DNA from: Candidatus Omnitrophota bacterium
GTDB lineage: Bacteria > Omnitrophota > Koll11 > VGKN01
DNA length: 7,548 bases
Assembly: GCA_016867055.1 (NCBI GenBank)
Contig: VGKN01000069.1
Span: 1 to 7,548, forward strand
Direction: 5' to 3'
Position numbers and translations under genes: made by a program. This document shows, piece by piece, positions 1-6,062 of the stretch. The stretch's first letter is position 1, and each line of letters begins with the position of its first letter. The notes beneath the pieces were generated by a model. It had not been told where the DNA came from. It saw only the letters and a program-made list of their open reading frames with translations, and ran no database searches.

Positions 1-1
1 T

Positions 2-742
2 CTAAAGGTACCTATAATTGGGATAAATCATCTTCAGGCGCATACCTTTAGCCCCTTTATCGGAAAGAGATATATTCCCTTTCCCTTTATAAGCTTGGTA
101 ATCTCGGGTGGACACACTACCTTAGCCCTTGTAAAGGATTTGGATAGGTTTGAACCTTTGGGACAGACGAAAGACGATGCGATTGGCGAGGCATTTGACA
201 AGGTGAGCAAAATCCTTGGTTTTGGCTATCCCGGCGGACATATAATTGAGTCTCTTGCAAAGAAAGGTTGTTCAGAAAGGGTAAAACTTCCATATACCCC
301 TCACGATAGAGAATCCTTAAATTTTAGTTTTAGCGGCATAAAAACAGCCGTTCTTTACTACGTCAGGGATGTCTCAAGACGGGATAATAAAATAAATGTT
401 TTTGATTTAGCTAGCAGCTTTCAGGAAACTGTGATAAAAACAGTTTTTGAAAAACTAAAACTTGCCTGCGATATTAAAAAGATAAAGACAATTGTAATTA
501 GCGGAGGGGTGAGTATAAACAGGCGATTGAGAGAATATTTTATCGGTTCCTCAAGGCGTTATGGTATAAAGGTTATTTTTCCAGAAAATAATTTATGCCT
601 TGATAATGCGGCGATGGTTGCGTCGCTGGGTGAGAGGCTTTATAAGAAAAAAAGGTATATCTCCAATTATTACATATCTGCCCTAAGCAGTTTAGGGTTT
701 AATACAGGAGAAGGCTATGTCAGATTTACAGTTAATAATTAG
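2..742 (+). CDS. tsaD: tRNA N6-adenosine threonylcarbamoyltransferase TsaD, 5'-truncated by window edge
   Basis: TsaD (Gcp/Kae1/YgjD family) works in the cytoplasm with TsaB and TsaE to move the threonylcarbamoyl group from TC-AMP onto A37 of ANN-decoding tRNAs (t6A). The frame is open from base 2, so a TTG or later start inside the window would be false: the residues before it already carry the family's metal-binding HxxxH (His codons at 29-31 and 41-43, in INHLQAH). Further family motifs follow in order: LVISGGHT, DDAIGEAFDK, YPGG, FSFSGIKT, SGGVSINRRLR and CLDNAAM, whose Asp (602-604) is the third metal ligand. About 246 residues are visible, so roughly 85-95 N-terminal residues of a usual 330-340 lie upstream. 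The usual YPGGP reads YPGGH here. The stop lies inside the next gene (26-base overlap). The family assignment is certain. Confidence 0.97.
   Translation, partial: LKVPIIGINHLQAHTFSPFIGKRYIPFPFISLVISGGHTTLALVKDLDRFEPLGQTKDDAIGEAFDKVSKILGFGYPGGHIIESLAKKGCSERVKLPYTPHDRESLNFSFSGIKTAVLYYVRDVSRRDNKINVFDLASSFQETVIKTVFEKLKLACDIKKIKTIVISGGVSINRRLREYFIGSSRRYGIKVIFPENNLCLDNAAMVASLGERLYKKKRYISNYYISALSSLGFNTGEGYVRFTVNN
706..710 (+). promoter_or_regulatory. Ribosome binding site of the MgtC-family gene
   Basis: AGGAG lies six bases before the ATG at 717 and sits inside the last codons of tsaD. It fixes the start of the MgtC-family gene despite the 26-base overlap. Confidence 0.8.
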
Positions 743-1379
743 ATTGTTATTAGCAGTTATTCTAAGTGGGATAATCGGTTTTGAAAGGGAACTTCACGGC
801 CGTATAGCAGGGCTTAGAACACATATATTGGTAGGGATAGGTTCCTGTCTTATTATGTTGACCTCCATTGAGATTTATAATGCATATAGGTTGAGCGGCA
901 ATGTTGATCCCTCCAGGATAGCAGCTCAGGTGGTGAGCGGAATAGGCTTTTTAGGAGCAGGCACTATACTTAGATTTAGGGCATCTGTAAGGGGCCTGAC
1001 GACCGCTGCAAGCCTTTGGACAGTTGCAGGTATAGGCTTAGCGGTGGGTTGTGGTTTTTATAAAGGCGCCCTTATAACAACTATACTTGCTTTTTCCTCC
1101 CTATTTTTTCTCACAAGGATAGAGCGGGCATACTTAAGGAAGGATTGGTATAGAACCTTAGATATAGTAGGCACTGGAAATGCAGACGAATTAAGGCAAG
1201 TAAGAAATATACTTGATATTTATAAAGCAGAGATAAGGGATATTGAACTAAGGAAAAAGGAATCCAGTTCTGATATAATAACCGTTATGAATTTAAAACT
1301 TTTAACCGATGAGGAAGATGATGATATAATAAATGATATCTTACGCATCAAGAATATAAAAAGTGCGAGATGGGAATAA
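717..1379 (+). CDS. MgtC/SapB family inner-membrane protein
   Basis: This is a 220-residue protein of the MgtC/SapB family. The N-terminal membrane domain (about residues 5-133) has four to five hydrophobic helices and the family signatures IGFERELHGRIAGLRTH (20-36), GIGFLGAGTILR (75-86) and VRGLTTAASLW (91-101). The C-terminal 75 residues are soluble and charged, matching the ACT-like cytoplasmic domain of MgtC. In Salmonella and Mycobacterium, MgtC supports growth at low Mg2+ and survival in macrophages, partly by acting on the F-type ATP synthase. Many family members occur in free-living bacteria with no virulence role, so the function here is open. No Mg2+-sensing leader is visible, because the gene starts inside tsaD and depends on upstream transcription. 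The ATG is supported by AGGAG six bases upstream. The tsaD link looks positional only. Confidence 0.93.
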   Translation: MSDLQLIIRLLLAVILSGIIGFERELHGRIAGLRTHILVGIGSCLIMLTSIEIYNAYRLSGNVDPSRIAAQVVSGIGFLGAGTILRFRASVRGLTTAASLWTVAGIGLAVGCGFYKGALITTILAFSSLFFLTRIERAYLRKDWYRTLDIVGTGNADELRQVRNILDIYKAEIRDIELRKKESSSDIITVMNLKLLTDEEDDDIINDILRIKNIKSARWE

Positions 1380-1380
1380 A

Positions 1381-1441
1381 AATTAGTTATAAGTTATAGG
1401 TTATAAGGTATAAGTTAAAAAATCAACTCCAACTTATAACT
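1381..1441 (+). repeat. Heptamer tandem repeat with an inverted copy
   Basis: Four units close to TATAAGT start at 1388, 1395, 1402 and 1409 with an exact 7-base period; a weaker fifth may precede them at 1381. The reverse complement of the unit lies at 1432-1438. The arms AGTTATAAGTT (1385-1395) and AACTTATAACT (1431-1441) are perfect 11-base inverted repeats with a 35-base loop. Any of the four units could pair with the inverted copy. No T-run follows, so it is a poor intrinsic terminator. It fills the gap between the MgtC-family gene and the bactofilin gene. A role in mRNA processing, protein binding or phase-variable slippage is possible but unproven. Confidence 0.7.
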
Positions 1442-1447
1442 TTAAGT

Positions 1448-1455
1448 AAGGGGTG
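1448..1455 (+). promoter_or_regulatory. Ribosome binding site of the bactofilin-HTH gene
   Basis: AAGGGGTG lies three to five bases before the ATG at 1459. An in-frame GTG at 1453 falls within this site, so it is unlikely to be the start. Confidence 0.7.
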
Positions 1456-1458
1456 AAT

Positions 1459-2013
1459 ATGTTTAATAGAAAATCCAAACAAAACAATGAAGAATATCTT
1501 GAGATAGAGGCAGGTATGAAAGGAACACTTGAGTTTAAAAATCCTGTGCGAATTCGGATAAGCGGTGGTTTTGAGGGAAGTCTATCTATGAAGGGAGCGC
1601 TTATTATAGGCGAGAATGCATTGGTTAGTGCAAGCATAGAGAGTGATTTTGTTACAATCTATGGAGGTTTCTCTGGAGAAATAACCGCAAATAAAACGAT
1701 AAGACTAATGAGGACTTCAAGGGTAGAAGCAAATATTACAACAAGGGCTATCTTTATAGAAGAGGGTGCTGTATTTAATGGAGGTTGTAATATGTTAAAA
1801 GAGGAAGCCTTAAAAGATGAGAAAATTAAAGAGGAGACCCGAGAAAGCGAGTTTTTTGATATAGAAGAACTTTCAAATTATCTTGAGGTGGATAAAACCG
1901 AGATATTGGATTGGGTAAGAAAGGGCACAATACCCTGTAGCACAGAATGCGGAAATTTAAAGTTTAGGAAACAGGATATAGATAAATGGGTGGAAGATAA
2001 CATTTTGAGATGA
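1459..2013 (+). CDS. Bactofilin fused to a C-terminal excisionase/MerR-like HTH domain
   Basis: Residues about 16-110 (counting from Met at 1459, 184 in total) form a bactofilin (DUF583) beta-helix: repeated short strands with Gly and hydrophobic positions such as ISGGFEGSLSMKGALIIGE, IYGGFSGEITA and EEGAVFNGGCNM, the last being typical of the end of the domain. Bactofilins self-assemble without nucleotide into cytoplasmic filaments that place cell-wall, chromosome and motility machinery. A charged Lys/Glu linker (about 113-131) leads to a second domain (about 132-180), FFDIEELSNYLEVDKTEILDWV then FRKQDIDKWV, matching the HTH_17 (excisionase/MerR-like) pattern, with two Cys four residues apart in its hairpin. 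A bactofilin carrying an HTH is unusual. The gene overlaps the next one by ATGA, which suggests coupled translation and partnership. The bactofilin call is firm; the role of the HTH (DNA or protein binding) is inferred. Confidence 0.9.
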   Translation: MFNRKSKQNNEEYLEIEAGMKGTLEFKNPVRIRISGGFEGSLSMKGALIIGENALVSASIESDFVTIYGGFSGEITANKTIRLMRTSRVEANITTRAIFIEEGAVFNGGCNMLKEEALKDEKIKEETRESEFFDIEELSNYLEVDKTEILDWVRKGTIPCSTECGNLKFRKQDIDKWVEDNILR

Positions 2014-2312
2014 CCCATAAGGACAAACTTTTAAATTTAAAAGAGGCAGCCGAGTATCTTCATATCTCGCAGAGAAGGTTAGAAAAACTTGTTAGGAAAG
2101 GAAAACTGCCTGCATATAAGATTGGGGGAAGTTATTTAAGATTTAGAAAAGATGATATAGATAATTTTAGAGGACTATCTTTTAGAAAAGAAAGAAAATA
2201 CAATTCATATAGTCTTTTAGAAGGGATAAAGGACTTCCTCTATTTCAATAGTTTTTACATTATTTCTATAATTATAGCCCTCATTATGCTTATAGTTATC
2301 CTTAAATTTTGA
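2010..2312 (+). CDS. Small HTH protein with a C-terminal membrane anchor
   Basis: This is a 100-residue protein. Residues about 8-53 are an excisionase/MerR-like HTH (LNLKEAAEYLHISQRRLEKLV, then GKLPAYKIGG and LRFRKDDIDNF). A basic stretch (57-64) follows, and residues about 78-98 are almost wholly hydrophobic and rich in Ile, ending in LKF: a single tail-anchor-like membrane helix that would leave the HTH in the cytoplasm. The HTH resembles the one at the end of the preceding bactofilin (shared YL, VRKG, FRK and DID), so the two may be duplicates. The ATGA overlap with the bactofilin and a one-base gap to larB point to one transcript. No strong SD is visible, so coupling is likely. By analogy with RodZ (HTH plus one membrane helix, binding MreB) it may tether the bactofilin to the membrane; a membrane-bound regulator is the alternative. 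I recognise no named family. Confidence 0.85.
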   Translation: MTHKDKLLNLKEAAEYLHISQRRLEKLVRKGKLPAYKIGGSYLRFRKDDIDNFRGLSFRKERKYNSYSLLEGIKDFLYFNSFYIISIIIALIMLIVILKF

Positions 2313-2313
2313 T

Positions 2314-3066
2314 ATGGTTACAAAGAGAATAATTGAAAAACTGCTTTGTGATTTTAAGAGAGACAAGATATCTAAAAGGAATATACTTCATTACCTGGAG
2401 AATATGCCATATAAAGATATAAAATTTGCTAAGATTGATACTCACCGGCTTATAAGAAAAGGCTTTCCTGAGGTGGTTTTCTGTCAGAATAAAACCCCCG
2501 AGCAGATTATTAAAATTTCAGAGATTTTGAGCAAGAATAGACAGCCCCTTCTATTGACCAAATTAAACAAAGATGGCTTTGCTTCGCTAAAGAAATTTTT
2601 TCCAGAACTCCTGTATAATGAGGAGGCCAAGATAGCATATCTTAAAGCAGAGAAGAGATTTTTCAGGAAAAAGAAAGGAGTAGTTTTGATTATTACAGGA
2701 GGGACGTCCGATATCGCGGTTGCAGAGGAGGCGGCGGTCACCCTTGAGGTTATGGGAAATACTGTAAAGCGCCTATACGATGTGGGGGTTGCTGGCATTC
2801 ATAGACTTCTTGATAAAAAAATACTTTTAAAGAGGGCAACTGTGATTATTGTGGTGGCGGGTATGGAAGGAGCCCTTCCAAGTGTAGTCTGCGGACTGAC
2901 AGATAAGCCAATCGTTGCTGTTCCTACGAGCGTGGGTTATGGTGCAAACTTTAAGGGAATCTCCGCCCTCTTAACAATGATTAACAGTTGTTCGCCTGGT
3001 ATTGCGGTAGTAAATATAGATAATGGTTTTGGTGCGGGTTATTTTGCGAGTCTCATAAATAGATGA
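2314..3066 (+). CDS. larB: Nickel pincer cofactor biosynthesis protein LarB
   Basis: LarB carboxylates the pyridinium ring of nicotinic acid adenine dinucleotide and cleaves its phosphoanhydride, the first step towards the nickel-pincer nucleotide (NPN) cofactor of lactate racemase and related enzymes. The 250-residue protein has the family's N-terminal part (DTHRLIRKGFPEVVF, 42-56, then NKTPEQI) and a PurE-like (AIR carboxylase) C-terminal domain, about 120-245, with TGGTSDIAVAEEAAVT, YDVGVAGIHRLL, VAGMEGALPSVV, VPTSVGYGA and NIDNGFGAGY. Cys226 in INSCSPG corresponds to the catalytic Cys221 of Lactobacillus plantarum LarB. Plain PurE is ruled out by the N-terminal region and by these motifs. 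The gene starts one base after the preceding stop without a clear SD, so translation is probably coupled. larC follows; larE and larA are not in the window. Confidence 0.96.
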   Translation: MVTKRIIEKLLCDFKRDKISKRNILHYLENMPYKDIKFAKIDTHRLIRKGFPEVVFCQNKTPEQIIKISEILSKNRQPLLLTKLNKDGFASLKKFFPELLYNEEAKIAYLKAEKRFFRKKKGVVLIITGGTSDIAVAEEAAVTLEVMGNTVKRLYDVGVAGIHRLLDKKILLKRATVIIVVAGMEGALPSVVCGLTDKPIVAVPTSVGYGANFKGISALLTMINSCSPGIAVVNIDNGFGAGYFASLINR

Positions 3067-3177
3067 GTTAAAAGTTGCAAAAAGGATTATAGTTATATTT
3101 AACTTAACCTTTTGAGCTATATTCTGCTTCTTGAGATTATTTTATTTTTTTGATAACTTATTATTTTACAAAGTGAT
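3067..3177 (+). other. AT-rich larB-larC spacer, no firm signal
   Basis: This 111-base spacer is the only sizeable gap between the two lar genes. It has weak inverted repeats (AGTTAAA at 3066-3072 with TTTAACT at 3098-3104; AAAAGG at 3080-3085 with CCTTTT at 3108-3113), both with loops over 20 bases, and a T-rich run near 3141-3151. TATTAT at 3159-3164 looks like a -10 box, but TTGAGA at 3131-3136 is 22 bases away, too far for a standard promoter. An internal promoter for larC onward is possible but not shown. Confidence 0.3.
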
Positions 3178-4371
3178 ATGAAAATACTCTATTTGGATTG
3201 TTTTTCCGGAATAAGCGGAGATATGATAATAGGGGCACTTCTTGACTTAGGCCTAAGCCTTGATTTTCTTAAAGAGGAACTTATGAAATTGGGTTTAGGA
3301 AAACCTGAGATTCAAAGAAGAAAAATTAAGCAGGGCGATATCTCTTGCACAAGATTTTATCTAAAAACAGCGCCCTTTAAAAAGATAAACCTTAGAACCA
3401 AAAAAGATATTTTTTCGCTATTGAATAGAAGCGGGTTGAACGAACCTACAAAATCACTTGCAAAGGAAATCTTTCTAAACCTTTTTAAGGCAGAGTCCAG
3501 GGTCCATAGAGAAAATATAGATAGAATCAGTTTAAATGAGTTGGCCGATATTGATTCAGTAGTGGATATTGTTTCAACAGCCATCTTATTTAAAGAGTTA
3601 AGGGTGGATAAGGTCTATTCTTCCAGAGTCTCTTTGGGGCGGGGATTTGTTAAAACAAGAGAGGGCACCTTGCCTTTGCCTTCTCCTGCGACATTGGAAC
3701 TGCTAAAGGATATACCTATTTCTATCCACGATATTAACCACGAACTTGTTACCCCCACTGGCGCAAGTATCTTAAAGACACTGAGTAATGATTTTGGCAA
3801 AAGCCCGGAATTTACAATAAAGAAGATTGGCTATGGCGCAGCCTCTACAAGGAGAGAAGATAATATTCCAAATATGTTAAGAGTAATATTGGGAGAGACA
3901 GAGAATAAATCCCTTTATGACGAGGTGTTTGTGATTGAGGTAAATTTGGATGATACCCTACCGTTAAATCTTGAATATGTGATTGAGAAACTTTTAAAGG
4001 AAGGTGCGCTGGATGTATTTATAAGTCCTATCATAATGAAGAAATCACGTCCAGCAAATTTACTCTCAGTTATTGCGGAGGAAAGACTTCTTGAGAGAAT
4101 AATCAATGTAATATTTGATGAAACCACTACATTCGGCGTAAGATATTTTAAGGTAAAAAGGAAAAAACTTCAAAAAGAGTCAATGCTTGTCAAAACCCCC
4201 CTTGGAAAGGTAAGCATAAAGGTAGGAAGATTGGATGGAAAGATTAAGATAATCTCGCCTGAGTATGAGGATTGTAAAAAATTGGCATCAAATCTGAATA
4301 TACCCTTAAGAAAAATATATGAAGCCTCTAAGGATGCCTTTAAAAGGGGCTATAGCTTAAGAAATGATTAG
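3178..4371 (+). CDS. larC: Nickel pincer cofactor biosynthesis protein LarC (CTP-dependent nickel insertion), single uninterrupted frame
   Basis: LarC inserts nickel into the pincer ligand made by LarB and LarE, using CTP and Mn2+ (cyclometallase). This 397-residue DUF111 protein begins with the classic LYLDCFSGISGDMIIGALLDLG and carries GTLPLPSPATLELL (163-176), LVTPTGASIL (190-199), GYGAASTRRE, EVNLDDT (254-260), ALDVFISPIIMKKSRP (277-292), DETTTFGVR (314-322) and PEYEDC (361-366). In L. plantarum the protein comes from larC1 and larC2 joined by a ribosomal frameshift; here one frame covers both halves. The segment where the family normally shows HxHEVGxVD reads SLNELADID (118-126), so both usual histidines are missing, and no His-rich linker is seen between the halves. 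The start is set by homology; the SD is weak (AAGTG). The gene overlaps the pilB-type gene by eight bases. Confidence 0.95.
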   Translation: MKILYLDCFSGISGDMIIGALLDLGLSLDFLKEELMKLGLGKPEIQRRKIKQGDISCTRFYLKTAPFKKINLRTKKDIFSLLNRSGLNEPTKSLAKEIFLNLFKAESRVHRENIDRISLNELADIDSVVDIVSTAILFKELRVDKVYSSRVSLGRGFVKTREGTLPLPSPATLELLKDIPISIHDINHELVTPTGASILKTLSNDFGKSPEFTIKKIGYGAASTRREDNIPNMLRVILGETENKSLYDEVFVIEVNLDDTLPLNLEYVIEKLLKEGALDVFISPIIMKKSRPANLLSVIAEERLLERIINVIFDETTTFGVRYFKVKRKKLQKESMLVKTPLGKVSIKVGRLDGKIKIISPEYEDCKKLASNLNIPLRKIYEASKDAFKRGYSLRND

Positions 4372-6043
4372 AAGGCAACTTATCAAAGAAACCCTTGAGA
4401 ATCTCGGCGTAATAACCGAGGAACAGCTGAAAGAGGCGCTCAGACTTCAGAGAGAATCGCAGATGCGTTTTAGCGAGATTTTGGTTAGACTTGGTTTTTT
4501 AACCAGCGAGAATCTAAGCTCTATTCTCAGTTCGCAGCTTGGTATTGCTCCTTTGGCATTAGGAAATATTCAGATTTTACCAAATGCATTAGATAGCATA
4601 CCGCCCAGTTTTGCAAAGAGGCATAGACTTATACCCTTAAATTTTGAATTAGATAGACTCATCTGTGCTACAGATAATATATTTAACTTTCTGGCTCAGG
4701 AGAACTTAGAACTTTTATTGCAGAGGGAGATATCCCTTATCCTTGTGCGTGAGGATGAACTGGAGGGTGTCCTTGAAAAATATTATGGCTCAAAAAAAGA
4801 GGATTTAGATAGTATAGTTCAGGAGATAGATGAGTCTGAAGTTTCAAAATCTAAAGAGGCTACCCTAACCTTAGAAGAGGAAGCACCTATTATAAGACTG
4901 GTAGGGCTAATTATACAGGAGGCTTCAAAAAACAGGGCATCCGATATACATCTTGAGCCACTTAAAGATAGATTCAGAGTAAGATATAGGATAGATGGGA
5001 TTCTGCATGAGGTCCAGTCGCCCCCTAAGAGTCTACAAAGTTCTATAATAAGCAGGATAAAGATAATGTCAAATCTGGACATAGCCGAGAAGCGCTTTCC
5101 CCAGGATGGCAGGATGAAGATAAAGGCGGATGAGAGGGAATTAGATTTAAGAGTTTCTATTCTACCAGGTATGTATGGAGAGAGCATCGTCCTAAGGCTT
5201 CTTGATAGAACCACTCTTAATATAGATGAACTCGGTTTCTCTAAGAGAGAACTTGAAGAGTTTGAGCGTATAATAGAATTGCCAAATGGAATTGTTTTAG
5301 TAACAGGTCCTACGGGAAGTGGAAAGACTACAACGTTGTATGCTGCGCTGAACTTTATTAATAAACCCGATAAAAAATTAATAACTATTGAGGATCCCGT
5401 GGAATATCAATTGGCAGGGATAAATCAAGTTCAGATAAAGCCGCAGGTGGGTTTGACCTTTGCGAATGGGCTACGTTCTATGTTAAGACAGGCACCGGAT
5501 ATATTAATGGTGGGTGAGATAAGGGATTTTGAAACAGCGCAGATAGCAATTCAGGCAGCCTTAACAGGGCATCTTATCTTCAGCACCCTTCACACAAATG
5601 ATGCACCTGGCGCCATAACCCGTTTAATAGATATGAATGTTAAACCTTATTTAGTAGCCTCCACCGTTCAGGCGGTTTTAGCACAAAGGCTTGTAAGGAC
5701 TATATGCAGAGAATGCAGAGAAGCCTATCAGCCAACCAGAGAAGAAATGGCTGTGCTTGAGATTGGAGCTTATGCTATTGGAGGTATTAGTTTTTATAAA
5801 GGAAAGGGTTGTTCAAGGTGCAACCATACAGGCCACAGGGGCAGAACAGGGATATTTGAACTTTTAGTTTTGAAAGATGAACTAAGGTCTCTTATAACCA
5901 GCAAAGCCTCAAGCACAATAATAAGGGATAAGGCAAGGCAATTTGGTTTTAGGACTCTAAGAGAAGATGGTATAGAAAAGATAAAAAGTGGCATAACCTC
6001 AATTGAAGAGGTTGTGAGGATAACCCAGCCACTGGTGGTTTAG
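4364..6043 (+). CDS. pilB: Type IV pilus assembly / type II secretion ATPase, PilB/GspE family
   Basis: This is a cytoplasmic hexameric ATPase that drives pilin assembly. Residues about 4-140 are a GspE_N/MshEN-type domain with two half-repeats (LGVITEEQLKEALRLQ and LGFLTSENLSSILSSQ), followed by an acidic linker (144-173). The N2 domain (ASDIHLEP, 192-199; RYRIDG; FPQDGR) precedes the RecA-like core: Walker A GPTGSGKT (315-322), Asp box ITIEDPVEY (340-348), Walker B region ILMVGEIRD (380-388) and His box TGHLIFSTLHTND (401-413). The zinc-binding cysteines are C448/C451 and C483/C486, which mark an extension-type ATPase and not PilT. The 559-residue length is normal. The RLG signatures of c-di-GMP-binding MshEN are degenerate here (LIK and RFS), so binding is doubtful. 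The ATG lies inside the end of larC with no well-placed SD, suggesting coupling. PilB and GspE cannot be told apart by sequence alone; neighbouring pilT favours pili. Confidence 0.93.
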   Translation: MIRRQLIKETLENLGVITEEQLKEALRLQRESQMRFSEILVRLGFLTSENLSSILSSQLGIAPLALGNIQILPNALDSIPPSFAKRHRLIPLNFELDRLICATDNIFNFLAQENLELLLQREISLILVREDELEGVLEKYYGSKKEDLDSIVQEIDESEVSKSKEATLTLEEEAPIIRLVGLIIQEASKNRASDIHLEPLKDRFRVRYRIDGILHEVQSPPKSLQSSIISRIKIMSNLDIAEKRFPQDGRMKIKADERELDLRVSILPGMYGESIVLRLLDRTTLNIDELGFSKRELEEFERIIELPNGIVLVTGPTGSGKTTTLYAALNFINKPDKKLITIEDPVEYQLAGINQVQIKPQVGLTFANGLRSMLRQAPDILMVGEIRDFETAQIAIQAALTGHLIFSTLHTNDAPGAITRLIDMNVKPYLVASTVQAVLAQRLVRTICRECREAYQPTREEMAVLEIGAYAIGGISFYKGKGCSRCNHTGHRGRTGIFELLVLKDELRSLITSKASSTIIRDKARQFGFRTLREDGIEKIKSGITSIEEVVRITQPLVV

Positions 6044-6062
6044 AATTAAGAGTAAACATTAA

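Noticed and set aside
95..97. TTG as the start of tsaD
   Set aside because: The frame is open upstream to base 2 and already encodes the metal-binding HxxxH motif, so the gene is simply cut by the window edge.
1453..1455. GTG start for the bactofilin-HTH gene
   Set aside because: It lies within the SD-like AAGGGGTG; the ATG at 1459 is better placed.
3067..3113. Terminator between larB and larC
   Set aside because: The inverted repeats are short and AT-rich, with loops over 20 bases and no T-run directly after them.
3131..3164. Sigma-70 promoter for larC
   Set aside because: TTGAGA and TATTAT are 22 bases apart, outside the usual 16-18, and the region is so AT-rich that chance matches are expected.
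3178..4371. Programmed frameshift in larC, as in L. plantarum
   Set aside because: One uninterrupted frame covers both the N- and C-terminal halves.
4819..5214. Long minus-strand open frame opposite the pilB-type gene (others at 2484-2798, 3357-3584, 3615-3800, 3915-4127, 5794-5994, 1434-1637)
   Set aside because: All lie opposite well-supported genes, show no recognisable motifs, and have compositions expected of antisense shadows.
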